64,000 nucleotides of DNA, from NCBI GenBank assembly GCA_032358255.1, contig JAULBX010026829.1, positions 62,001 to 126,000 of the forward strand, written 5' to 3'. Made by a program: the position numbers and the translations under genes. Below the pieces are notes generated by a model that saw nothing but the letters and a program-made list of their open reading frames with translations, was not told the DNA's origin and did not search any database. This DNA is from Heterotrichella gracilis (taxonomy: Eukaryota; Sar; Xanthophyceae; Tribonematales; Xanthonemataceae). Shown piece after piece: positions 22,854-33,215 of the stretch (the first letter of the stretch is position 1; each line of letters opens with the position of its first letter).

Positions 22854-24517
22854 TCACTGCATCGCATCCCCCAGGTGCATCACCGACGTGGTGCGCATCA
22901 TCGACGGCTGCCGGGCCATGGTCATGGCCCGCGTGCCCTGCATGATGGCCGGGTGCGTGGCCGGCGGTCGCTGCACGCTCTCCGCCGCCTTGGGGCCTGC
23001 CTCCCCCTCGCCCTCCTCCATGGCTTGGCTGCCACAGCTCCCAGAGCTCGATGGCGCCCTTGTGGAGGTGGAGTCCTCGCTGCCTGCGGTCTCAAAGGAC
23101 CCGGGCCGCCTGCACACCGAGTCGGGGCTGGGCGGCGAGAGGTGCCCGCAGGCCTCGGCGTCCGTCCTCTTGGAGGTGGCTTGCTTGGTGGAGACCTGTT
23201 GCAGCTGGCCTGGCTTGGACAGGGAGAGGCCCAGGCGGGCAAAGACCGCCGCTGCATGGGAGATGATGTTGGCTACAACCATGGACTCTGCCACGTTGAC
23301 AGAGACCACCACCTCGAACATGGCCACCACGCCCGCGGCGGGCCGCTGGGTGTCGTACACGGGGATGTAGATGAACTCCTTCACGCTGTTGACGGTGGCG
23401 GGGGAGAGCTTGTCAGCGGGGTGGATGTGGCGGCCGATGGAGGAGGCGTTTTGCACCACCTGCAGGTGGCCGGCGGTCCACACCTTGGCCACCAGGGCTC
23501 CTTGGGCTTGGCTCACGCCCACTGCGCAGCTGCAGGTGGGAAAGGGGTGTGTCAGCCATGTGTTGGGGGGGTGCTGGTTTGGTGCAATGAGAGTGGATGG
23601 GCAACGCTGGTGTGGATAAGATATGCCAAGTCAAAGGTGTGGCAGTTGACTTAGTAGGCTAACACCAATAGCCTGTTGCGGTTTGGGACAAGATATGCTA
23701 GGCAAGCGGGGTGCACCAGGTTGCAAGGGTGACATGGCACACACCAAACCGCCTGCTCAGTTTGGAACAAGATATCTGTTGGCATGCGGGGGGGTGATCA
23801 GTTGGCAGCGGGAATTAAATGAAAGACACCTCGCTTCGACTCGAAGCTGCAGTGAAAGCAGGGTTGCAGGCGTACCATTTTTGGCGGAACTCGGTGAGCT
23901 TTGGGTCGACCAGGAAGAAGGCCGTATCCAGAGGGCAGAGCACTGCCTCGCTCGGCACGTTCTGCACCCCCAGCGCCTGCGCCTTCACTTTGCTTATCCA
24001 CACCTGGGTACACACACGAGGTCGAGTCAAGGAAGGGGATCCAAGATCTCAGAGGGGCGCCTGATCAACGGCTGATATGTGGGTCCAACCTCCCGGTGCC
24101 GTGTGCCAGCCGCATGGGACCACAACAGGCAACGTGACACTTTGTCGAATACCAGCTGTTGGGTACATCGTAGGCTACACCGTTGCAACGCAAGCCAGGA
24201 CAGGATCAAACACTACCCACTTGCAGGCATCGCTTTCTGCCTTTCTGGGCGATCCTTGTCACTTGTTTCGATGCACGTGTGACTTTCAAACCCGAGTTGG
24301 GTCCACTCCATACCTGGATCAGCGCCAAGCTGCCCTTCGTGCACTGCGTTTGCAGCAGCGAGACGGCCGCGACGAGGCTGCTCGCAAACTGCTGCTCTGC
24401 CCACAGCTTGGACCAGTACTGGGCATATTGGGCATCCGCCACCTGGACTGGCTCGCCATACACAACACCTGCGGTGCCTACTTCGGCGTACGCCTGAGGA
24501 GCGACGCAGCCAGCCAT
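22854..24517 (-). CDS. GAF-domain protein resembling the N-terminal part of NIN-like (RWP-RK) proteins
   Basis: Predicted exons on the minus strand: 24517-24314, 24003-23876, 23529-22854; 335 aa, phases agree. In NIN-like proteins this region is a GAF-like regulatory domain that responds to nitrate, upstream of an RWP-RK DNA-binding domain. Visible here are a block reading LIQ-VWISKVKAQALG…, a PLDTAFFLVDPKLTEFRQK stretch like the PF-x-LDP-x-L-x-x-YR part of that family, then a GAF core (VKEFIYIPVYDTQ…GVVAMFEVVVSVNV) and a Ser/Pro-rich tail. No RWP-RK or PB1 domain is visible before the stop, so this is either a truncated relative, a gene with further exons I missed, or a different GAF protein. 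The start is the first ATG in frame; the frame stays open upstream but only from a TTG. Confidence 0.6.
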
Positions 24518-26441
24518 GTTCACCGCCGCTGGAGGATCTATCAGGCTACCGGTGTGGGTACGCTTCAAAGCGGGCAGCAGAACGACTGTGTCCCAACTGC
24601 TCTGGAAGCTGCGAGTGCGTATCGATATCAAGTCACAGCAGGGCTCGCAGACTGAAGTGGTGCAAAGCCACAAGCGTTACGAATGCTATCCACCGACCCG
24701 CTGCTCTAAACCACGTTGATGCAAGGTGCGGCGATCAGTAGTGCGTGCTTCTAGAATATTGTTCGGTGGAAGAAGGTTGCATGTGTGCCGTCCAGAAGAT
24801 ATTTTTCTCGTTACTAACTTAGCCTCACAACCGCCGAAGCTGCAGCAAAGGCCGGTCACCCGTTGAACGGACGCCAAATCGGGGCCCAAATCTTGGACCG
24901 GGCATGGCGGGAAATGCACTTTTTGGGATTTTTCGTGCAGCGATCGCCAAAATCTAGCGCGTCGCAGGATCTTTTATATTTTGTGGGATCCCCACCTTCC
25001 TTGTGGCTTCGCCGGCCAGCTACCCCTCGACTGCACTTTGGGGCACTGGCCATGGTAGGAGATAAGCCTTCTTCTGCTGCTGCTGTATACTGGCTGTATA
25101 GGTCACAAGGGGGCAAGGATGGACAGCAGGTTGGAGGAAGGAAGGAGAGGAGGGCGCTGTCATCAGGCCCTGGTAGGGTGTGGGAGACCTTGTTGCTCAC
25201 CGGTGGGTGGGTGATGGGGGTGCGATGGCATCTAACTTAGCCTGGTGCCGCCCAAGAACGCAATGCAGGGTCACAAGAGGGGGTGGTCACTGCCACTGAG
25301 TGCTGGGTGTGCAAGGGTGTCAGATGTACACTGATGGATTACTGGTGGATTACTGCTGGGGAGGTCTAGTCACAGTGGAAGGCAAGCCAGCTCGCTAGCT
25401 AGCTGTCATACAGACTGCAAACTACAGTCTACAGACCATAATAGGAAACACCCCTTGTGCGCAAGATCCTCCTTGGTTAGTAGGAACCCCTGGCTAATAG
25501 GAACCCCTGTTAGGGTACACCTGCAGACCTGGTGGAAAACGTCGCCTTTGCTGCACTGTGGCAGCGATTGCCAGCCTTTGAACCATGAAATTCTACACCC
25601 TACAACAGGGCAGCCATGCTGCACTTTGGAGGCGGTTGCTGCCATACTGGTGGGAAATAATTAAAACAATAGCAAAGAAATAAAAGCTTGGGAAAGGCAT
25701 GGCTTGTGCCAACATTGAGGGCAAATTTATTCTGAACCTACTCTAGTACAACCAAAAATGGTAAAAATTTACCCGTTCAAAACAAAGGACAGTGGTTCTT
25801 GACCGTGGTGGGCGTACTCAGCAAACTAACCTGTCTACCATGTACAGCTGGAGTGTACACACTTATTAATCGCCTAACAACCCAAAAAATGGAAATGGTT
25901 CGTGGATATCTTTTCTAGCTCTAGACAAAACAGGCATTACCATGGGAAATGACCCTGCCAAAACCAGTTCAATGCGTCAACATGCTTCATCACTGCTGCA
26001 ACACCTTAGCTTGTGGCATGGCTTGTCACGTGCTGCAGCAGTGGGTCCTAAGCACTGCCTTGAGACTGGGACTGCGGCGCGCCTTCCATTATTATTTCTA
26101 ATCTTCAACACTGCTGTAGCACGCTGCGCAGTCGCAGCCTAGCTTTCTGGCAGTCCCAGCCTCGCTGTGTGCCATTTCCAGTCCCGGCTAGCTGTGCGCG
26201 GTCCCCGCCTCGCTGGTGGCATGGCTGCTCACGTGCTGCGCCAGCGGGTCCATGAGCACTGCTTTGATGCTGGCGCAGGAACAGCGGCGGGCCTTCCATC
26301 ATTCTTCTACTCTTCAACACTGCTGGGGCACCCTGCCCAGTCGCAGCCCAGCTTTTTGGTAGTCCCAGCCCTACTTTGTGCCGATTCCAGCCTAGCTGTG
26401 TGGCAGTCCCAGCCTAGCTGTGTGCCATTTCCAGTCCCAGG
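24518..26441. other. Intergenic stretch with 3'-end repeats of the RING-vWA gene
   Basis: The first part should be the promoter and leader of the GAF gene. Between about 26010 and 26440 lie decayed copies of the last exon of the gene to its right (listed separately). I see no other gene; a minus-strand open frame at 24856-25200 is rich in basic residues but has no motif or splice support. Confidence 0.55.
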
Positions 26442-26535
26442 CTAGCAGTGCGCGGTCCCCGCCTCGCTGGTGACATGGCTGCACACGTAATGCGCCAGTG
26501 GGTCCATGAAGCTTGCCTTGAGGCTGGCGTAGGTG
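26010..26535 (-). repeat. Last-exon end of the RING-vWA gene repeated downstream
   Basis: The end of the coding region (GGTGACATGGCTGCACACGT … CAGTGGGTCCATGAAGC, about 26469-26516) recurs at about 26216-26262 and, more diverged, at about 26014-26055. The spacers (CAGTCCCAGCCTAGCTGTGTG and similar) are themselves repeated. The unit again spans the stop codon. Confidence 0.8.
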
Positions 26536-28778
26536 GCGCTGTTGCTCAAGTCCAAGCTTCGCCCACTGGGCATGGCCACCTCCCTGATGATGACGTAGGG
26601 GATGTGCGCTGCCTGCCCTGTGTACCTACAAGGGGGGATCCAGTTAGGGTTTAGGGTTAAGGGTCTGTGATGCTGACGTAGGGGATGTGCATTGCCTGCC
26701 CTGTGGACATGCAAGGGGAAACCCAGGTAGGGTTTGGGGTCCGTGACTGGTGACATACGGGACATGCGTTGCCTGCCCTGTGTGCATGTCACCAGAGGAA
26801 ACATTTTCAGTGTTCGGTGTTTAGGGTTTTGGGCCTTACCTCCTGACCCTGCGCAGCATGGCCCCCGCCCCTGACACCGCGCTGTCATCCTTCATGCACA
26901 CCACCGCCAGGCTGAACCCTGGGAACCCTGGAGCCTGGACCTTCTCACGGAAGCGCATCAGGTGCTGCGCGGCATCGTCCCTGTGCGCCGCAATTGTTTG
27001 TTGTCATTAAATGTATTTCAATCTCGAAATTAAGTGTATTACCAAAAAGGAGGGATCACTTTTAAGTAAATTAAATTGAAGCAGGGAAGCAATTGGGTGG
27101 GTGGCGTAAGGGTATTGACTCAGGTTGGGCTAGGGTTTGGGCTAGGGTTCCAGCAGCTGGGCATGACCTCCGGCAGGCTCTCCACAGCTGCATTTCCTCA
27201 GCATGCGTTGATGCAACTCTTAGGCTGATTTTTGGGAAGCAACATCTATGTAACATCGTCAAACCATGCTCCACCCTCCACCATGCGTGCCGGAGATTTT
27301 TAAGGGGTGCCGCTGTCTGACGCCTGTCGTGGCGTGCGCACACAGGTGGGTAGTGCACATGCGCTGTGGTTTTGGCTGGGGTTTTGGCACCCACCTGTCT
27401 GACTCCCCATCGGAGATGATGACCATGTTGAATGTGGAAGCCAGTGAGATGCTGTTGGCCATGAGCTTGAGTCTGTCACAGGCCTGGCACCCGGCAGCAT
27501 ACATGCAGCTACCCCGGCCCTGTGCGCCCTGCACCCTGGCCTGCAGAAACGAAAAATGAAAGATAATAATGTATAGAATAATAAATATAAGCGCAGCCCC
27601 GACCATTACATGCTCTGCCCCCTGGTGTGCAAGATGGGGGGGGAGGGAGCAGAGTATATACATGAAAATAAACTGAAATAAAAATATGTGCAGCTGCCCC
27701 GACCACACACACCCTGCAACCCGTGCTAAATGCAGCTTGGCATCCTTTCTTATGGATTGTGGTTGTGAATGTGACTGTATTTGTGATTGTTACGGCATGC
27801 TGTGCAGGCCGTACCTGCAGCCGCCGCAGCGTGGCCGGGTCGTTGGCGCCCCCGCCCACCGCCCAGTCTTGCGCCACCCTGAAGCTGCTGCTGAAGGTGC
27901 ACACGCAAAACTCATCCTCGGGGCCCATGCGCGCCGCCAAGGCAGTGACTGCGGCCAGCGCCAGCGCCAGACGGGAGCAGTGGCGGGGGGCGCACTGGTG
28001 CGCGTCGCCCATGCTGCGCGAGGCGTCCAGCACAAAGCACCAGAACTCCTTGGTGGGGTGGGGGGGCTGCGCGGGGGCGGCGGCTTCGCACCTGCCCAAC
28101 ATGGGTTGGTGATGAGTAATGGCTTGCATAAACAACTGTTAACTGTTACTTGACGAGTAATGCAGCCAGATCAGCTGCCTGCCCCACGCGGTTTGCCCCA
28201 GCCAGCCCTCACCTCACCCATTGAATGATTTAACCCATGCCGGCATATTGTACCACCTGTGCCCCTGCAATGCCAACGCACCTGCCCATCATGGCATGCA
28301 CCATCTGCAGCACTTGGTCCTCGGGCCGGCCCCTAGCAGTATGCGCCGCAGCGCCCCCCGCAGGCGCTGCAGGCTGCGCAGCTGCGCACGCCATCTGCAC
28401 CGCACTGGTTCCCCGTTGGCTAGGCGCCAGGTGGTCTACTGCTCGCGCCGGTGGGGAGCGCCTGCCCGCCTTAGGGTTTGTAGGGTTTGGGATGAATGCT
28501 ACCCCCTTGCGCCCCTCGGGGTACTGGGAAGCAGAGGTGACGGAATCCAAGTCGATGGGGGCTCTGCACATGGGGCACAGGTGGGCTACCCGGGCCACCA
28601 CCTTTATGAGGCACACGGAGCAGAACACGTGGCCACAGGGCAGCACCAGGGCGTTAGCGTCCATGGTGCACAGGCAGATGCCGCAGGCCTCCGGCGGGGC
28701 CGAGGTGCCGGGCTGGTGGCCGCCGCTGCTGGTGGGTGGTGGGGTAGTGGCAGGGCGGACGCGTTGGCTTTGTTCCAT
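26442..28778 (-). CDS. RING-finger / von Willebrand A domain protein (WAV3-like putative E3 ubiquitin ligase)
   Basis: Predicted minus-strand exons: 28778-28282, 28091-27815, 27540-27395, 26980-26840, 26625-26442; 414 aa with agreeing phases. A C3HC4 RING lies near the N-terminus (Cys 32, 35, 48, His 50, Cys 53, 56, 68, 71) and should bind two zinc ions and an E2 enzyme. A vWA domain follows with an intact MIDAS motif DASRS (188-192), the later VIISDGES strand, and RVRR…YTGQAAHIPYV. RING followed by vWA is the order found in plant WAV3/EDA40-type ligases, which act in root gravitropism and auxin response; the role in an alga is unknown. The start is the first ATG of a GC-rich exon. The acceptor of the last exon is one of three tandem look-alikes (26585-26795). 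Confidence 0.85.
26585..26795 (-). repeat. Three tandem copies of the last-exon acceptor region
   Basis: The segment TAGGGGATGTGCGCTGCCTGCCCTGTG (plus-strand reading) that covers the start of the last RING-vWA exon recurs at about 26676 and 26756. TTAGGGTTTAGGGTT-type heptamers follow the first copy. Only the copy at 26625 sits next to an open frame. Confidence 0.85.
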
Positions 28779-29877
28779 CGTGGGGCCGGCTGGTGGTGCA
28801 GTGGGGGTGGGGTGTTACAGGCCTGTGGTACAGAATGCACACACGCATGTCAGGGGAAATGGCGGGTTGTGGGCAGGACCTTTTCGTTCAGCTTGGACAA
28901 TCTTTGCATAGAACTGCCTGGGGCTAGGACACTACTAGGGATAACGACCGTCCACTGCTGTTTTGCCAGGACTGTGAGCGAGCTCCATCTCGAGAAGCAC
29001 CGTACCAGAAGTACGTACCGCTAAGCTATCAAAAGCACATCAAGAGATCTCGCAAATGCTGCTGTTAACACCTGAATCTACCCTGCCACCCACCTGTTGA
29101 TTCGCCTACAGCGTTGTGGGTTCCGCCAGCTTGCGTTGGCGAGTGTAGCAAGAGTGGCAACCCTGCGATTGCCGAGAAAGTTGAATATGGAAAGCTCACC
29201 AACCTGCCCTTTTCAAGGTCAATTGGGTTCCAAGGGATGGTTCACTGCAAGGTCTGCTCGCTGAAGCTTCCAGTGAGAAGCTGCGGTTGTGTTTGGGCCA
29301 GCTTTGAAGCGCTGGTTGCCCTGGTGACAACTGTTGGCGCTCAAACCGCCCAGTGAACCGTCGAAGGTTCTGCTGCTACGACGTCGTGAGAAGGCAACCA
29401 ACTGACACGGCGTCACCACGCACTTGCACAGCAAACCGTGCCCTAGGCCTGCTCGTTGGTCTGCTGCATAGCCGGCTTTGTTGGCAACAGAACAAGGCAA
29501 GGGTTGTGTACACACAAAGAACGGGTTACAAGGTGGAGTTTTGGCGCCAATCGAAATGGCCTCACATGAGGCTCACGTGCATGTTTCCACCAATGAGGGA
29601 CAGTCATATCACGTCTTAGGAGTCATGTGGGCCGCCAAGAAGGGACCAAAGCAGTACGATGCAGGTGCATTTCCAATGGAAAGGAAGTACAATTGCGATT
29701 TCGACTTTCCACTGAAAACTCGAGGTGTTTCCCACTTGGCTCAATCGACCCCCAACCTTTGTCAAAGCCTCTGTTGAGCATTCCGCAGCAAATGCGCCCA
29801 AGCAACCTTTATTTTGCAGGCAGACCACAGCCTCCTTGCGTTGCAACGTTGAAGACACGCCCTGTACCAGTACCACC
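28779..29877. promoter_or_regulatory. Divergent intergenic region (RING-vWA gene / plastid-protein gene)
   Basis: About 1.1 kb between two divergent start codons. It should hold both promoters. I see no gene and no clear TATA box. Open frames crossing 29100-29870 have no motifs. Confidence 0.45.
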
Positions 29878-31667
29878 ATGCAGCTCGCAGCCTCCTCCAG
29901 ACTTGTGGTACAGCACACACCAGCCACCAGGTCGAGAACGCACAGGGCGTGTACATGTAGCCACAGCACGCCATTGGCACGGCAATGGTCACGGGGCGCA
30001 ACAAGCTTCGGGTACGTGGTACAAGTGGGGCGCATGCCATTTGCATGCCATATGCATGCATATGCGTTCTGCTTAATACGTACACCTAGGCCAAACTCGA
30101 TACCCAGCCACTGTTTGAACGTTTCAGCGTACCATAATTCTTGTTTTTATTTACAGCAGTTGTCAAACTCGCAGGGGAAGGAGCCAGGTCGCTTGCAGTG
30201 CCACACCAGGTAGGCCCCCACCAACCACTGTGCCCACACCACCCCTTTTGGTTACTCACCCCAGTGCCAACTGTCAGACTCCTATGCATGCTCACTTGTA
30301 ACGAAACTAGGCTAACTAGAAGGTGGGGGTGAACACGCTCTTTGGATCACTCCCCTTGGGTTGTTGCCCTGCAGAGCCGTCCAGCGCGCCTGTGCCAGAA
30401 AACGCACTCCAGCCATCGTCAGACCCGGTGAGTGCTGCCTTGCCATGCAATCATCATCACTAGAGTATTCTTGGATACTTGATAGACTGTAGCTTGGTGA
30501 GCGCGTTCTTGGACATGCCGGTGAAGTACAGCTTGCACTACGGGACCAGAGAGCCCTACAGGATGGGGTGTGATGTAATTTATGCAGACGTGACGTTTGC
30601 TGTGCCGGTTGGCCAACGCATTTTGAGCTGTTGCGCCGTTTGCTTGCAGGAGGGGCTGCTTCCAGAGGAAGACTGGGTGGTGAGTGGCATAGTCAGCCCC
30701 CGCTGGTGGCAGCCATGTACACCTCTATGGCTACAGCGCGTGGGCCCCAGCATAGCACACAGACCACCACGTCCTGCACACGAGCCTTGCATTCCAGCCA
30801 ACATTTTTCGCAGGACTCTCCCGCCGTGCACTTGACTCCTGTGTGGTGCGCTGCACGGCACCATCTGCGCATGCGCTCGTCTCCCCAAAACCCTAAGGGT
30901 TTCTGTCTTCATAAAACCCTTACCAGGTGTCTGGTGGCTACCGGGACAGCCTGGCAGCAATACCCTACACCATGCCCACAAAACCTAGTTTGTTGTCCGC
31001 AAAAACCCTAAACTGTTGCCCCCAAAACCCTTGCCAGGTGCCAGGTGGCTACCAGGACAGCCTCACCTCAAACACCAAGCTGGGCGTGGCGGTGAAGGAG
31101 GCATGTGACGAGCTGGATGCGCTGAATGACATGGTGCGATGCCAGGGGAATAAATCGCCTTTTTTAAATTATGTTGGGGTTAGGTTTAACCGCTTGCGCT
31201 GACGCAAGTTTAGCAGGGTTTAGAGTTTAGACATGCGGGTGGCGTCCATTATCAGGTGGGTGTGGCGGTGAAGCAGGCAAGTGACGAGCTGGATGCACTT
31301 GATGACATGGTGAGAGGCAGTGGACATCAACTGTAGGGGTTCAACTGAAACCCTTGTGTTGCTGCAAATTTAGCAGGGTGATGGTTAGGGGTTAAAGGAT
31401 GGGATGAACTCCGGCATCAGGCTGGCGCCGCATGCGCAACGTTGACTAGTCCAGCTGCTTCTCTCTCCTGCTGGGATGGAGTTATGAAGCGTACCCCGCT
31501 TAAACCCTACTAGGGTGTTGAAGCCAGCACTGTGTCTCCCTCAGGAGCAACAGATACTCCAGGAAGCAGCAGACTTGCTCAAGGGGATTGGATTCAAGGG
31601 GGACCTGTTTGGGACGGGGGCCAACAAGGGGGAAGCAGCCACGGAGGGCGAAGGGGGGGACGCCTGA
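29878..31667 (+). CDS. Small protein with predicted chloroplast transit peptide, function unknown
   Basis: Predicted exons: 29878-30011, 30157-30209, 30375-30427, 30650-30679, 31038-31133, 31545-31667; 162 aa, phases agree. The N-terminus (MQLAASSRLVVQHTPATRS…) is rich in Ser, Thr, Arg and Ala with almost no acidic residues, ending near RSQVACSATP; this is typical of a chloroplast transit peptide. The mature part is acidic and Pro/Ser-rich at first, then a helical segment (GVAVKEACDELDAL…EQQILQEAADLLKGIGF) and a Gly/Glu-rich tail. I do not recognise the family. A second in-frame exon copy at 31256-31309 may be added, giving 180 aa. Exons 30650-30679 and 31038-31133 are supported by phase and consensus only. 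Confidence 0.6.
31256..31309 (+). repeat. In-frame duplicate of a 54-nt exon part
   Basis: This segment repeats the last 54 bases of exon 31038-31133 and reads VGVAVKQASDELDALDDM against LGVAVKEACDELDALNDM. It begins after ATTATCAG and ends before GTGAGA, is 18 whole codons long and is in phase 0 at both ends. It could therefore be a real or alternative exon. Confidence 0.7.
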
Positions 31668-33202
31668 TTTTCAAGGGGGTGAAACAGCGCCAGCAGCTGT
31701 GGAGATGGGGTGTCATACATTTTGGGGAGGCGTGGTTGGCGGCGGACAGCAGTTTTGGGAGGTGTTCCTGGTGGGCATGAGACAGCCAACTATCGGGATT
31801 GAAGGGGACTTGCAACGCGTACGCCCTGGGACCAAGGAATCGAAGAGCCTGGGTAGATTTTGATGGACTTGATTTGTGCAAATGGTTTATTATTTATCAA
31901 ACCCTTCTGCCCTGAGGGGATTGTACTGGCATGGCATGGAAATGCATGCGTGGTGGCCTCTGCAGGGGGCCCTTGTCGGGGGAGATAAAAGCATGGGTAT
32001 TGTGGCTCTTTGCTGCACTTGCCTTGCGAGTCAGCCTGTCTCTGCGCTGAAAAAAAGGGACGGGCACGTGTTGATTCCAAACATTGAAGATTCAAGATTC
32101 TGAACAGTTGTTGTGATATTAGTAGTTACTGTCAAAATTTACCACCTGGGTGCCACCAAGGTGGTGAATACCACTGATGCCATCTGTGCATGCAAGCATT
32201 TCCGACAATTCTGGGCCAGCTTGTCAAAGAGCTAAGGCTTAGCAGGAGACCCCGCCCATTGGCAATATGACATTGTGCGCACAGTTTTGGTGAAAACCTA
32301 AAAGTTCACCACACCATACAAGGTCCTGGTACCCTTAAGGGTAATAATTACCCTTATTACCCTTATTAATTACCCTTATTACAATTATTGCTGGACTCGC
32401 ACTTTCGCTACCCACTGCAGGCATCATGCATGGACCATAAAATAACATAATATATGCGACACCCAGCGCACCAAACAACGACTCAAATCGATCACAAAAT
32501 TGCCCCCAGCTCCTGAGGAGGCTTTCAGTCCAAGCCTCGTGAATGCTATGCATGCATGCCAGTGGCATATGCATGCAGAACATTCACACCGCATGGTCGA
32601 GCTCCACCCGCATGTGCCCAAAAGGCATTGGGCATGACATTGTTGCGCACCACATCGATGGCCTCCTAACTTTGAAACTAATTAAGTATTATTATAATCG
32701 AGGTCTAGCCTTGGCCCGGGCCTTGACCCCCGCCACCCCTGTCCCCTGGTCAACACCAGTAACTTTTGAGAGCTCTAGATCCACCGCCACCGCGGTACCG
32801 CCAAAAAGAAACAAGTACTCGAGCAAGGCAGGCATTATGGCAGGCGCCCCTTGCAGATAAGCTTGGCTGACCCATCCCAACCCTAGACCCTTGGTTAGGG
32901 TTTAGGGTTTAAACAAGTTCCAGCTTGAACCGCGCCCCGTCTCTCCATGCTCTACAATCTCCAAAGCTGAACCCCATCACCGAAGCTGAAACCCCATTAC
33001 CATAGCTGAACACTCCACACCATCACCGCAGATGGAACCCCACCACCACAGCTGAAACCCCATCAACACAGCTGAACCACCATAAAAGCTGAACCACCAT
33101 CATAATAGCTAAAAGTCCAATCATCGCAACTGGAACCCTGTCACCACAGCTGAAACTCCATCAAAATAGCTGATACCCCCATCACCGCAACTGGAGCCCC
33201 TA
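31668..33202. other. Convergent intergenic region
   Basis: No gene is supported. It contains an AT-rich TTACCC repeat at about 32335-32385, TGCATGCA palindromes at 32549-32556 and near 32569, a telomere-type run at about 32895-32910, and the satellite derived from the ABCG stop region. Confidence 0.55.
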
Positions 33203-33215
33203 TCACCGCAGCTGG
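32950..33215 (-). repeat. Short satellite derived from the ABCG stop-codon region
   Basis: About a dozen irregular units of AGCTGAA(C/A)CCC(C)ATCACC type run up to the end of the ABCG reading frame. Read on the minus strand, the last codons (CAGCTGCGGTGATAGGGG) match the unit, with GTTGCGGTGATGGGGG next. The array seems to have grown outward from the stop codon. Confidence 0.75.

Noticed and set aside
24518-24673. Upstream extension of the GAF protein
   Set aside because: The frame is open but starts with TTG, and the added residues do not resemble the family.
30479-30600. An exon reading VSAFLDMPVKYSLHYGTREP in the plastid-protein gene
   Set aside because: It looks protein-like, but its phase does not fit the neighbouring exons and its start is not an ATG.
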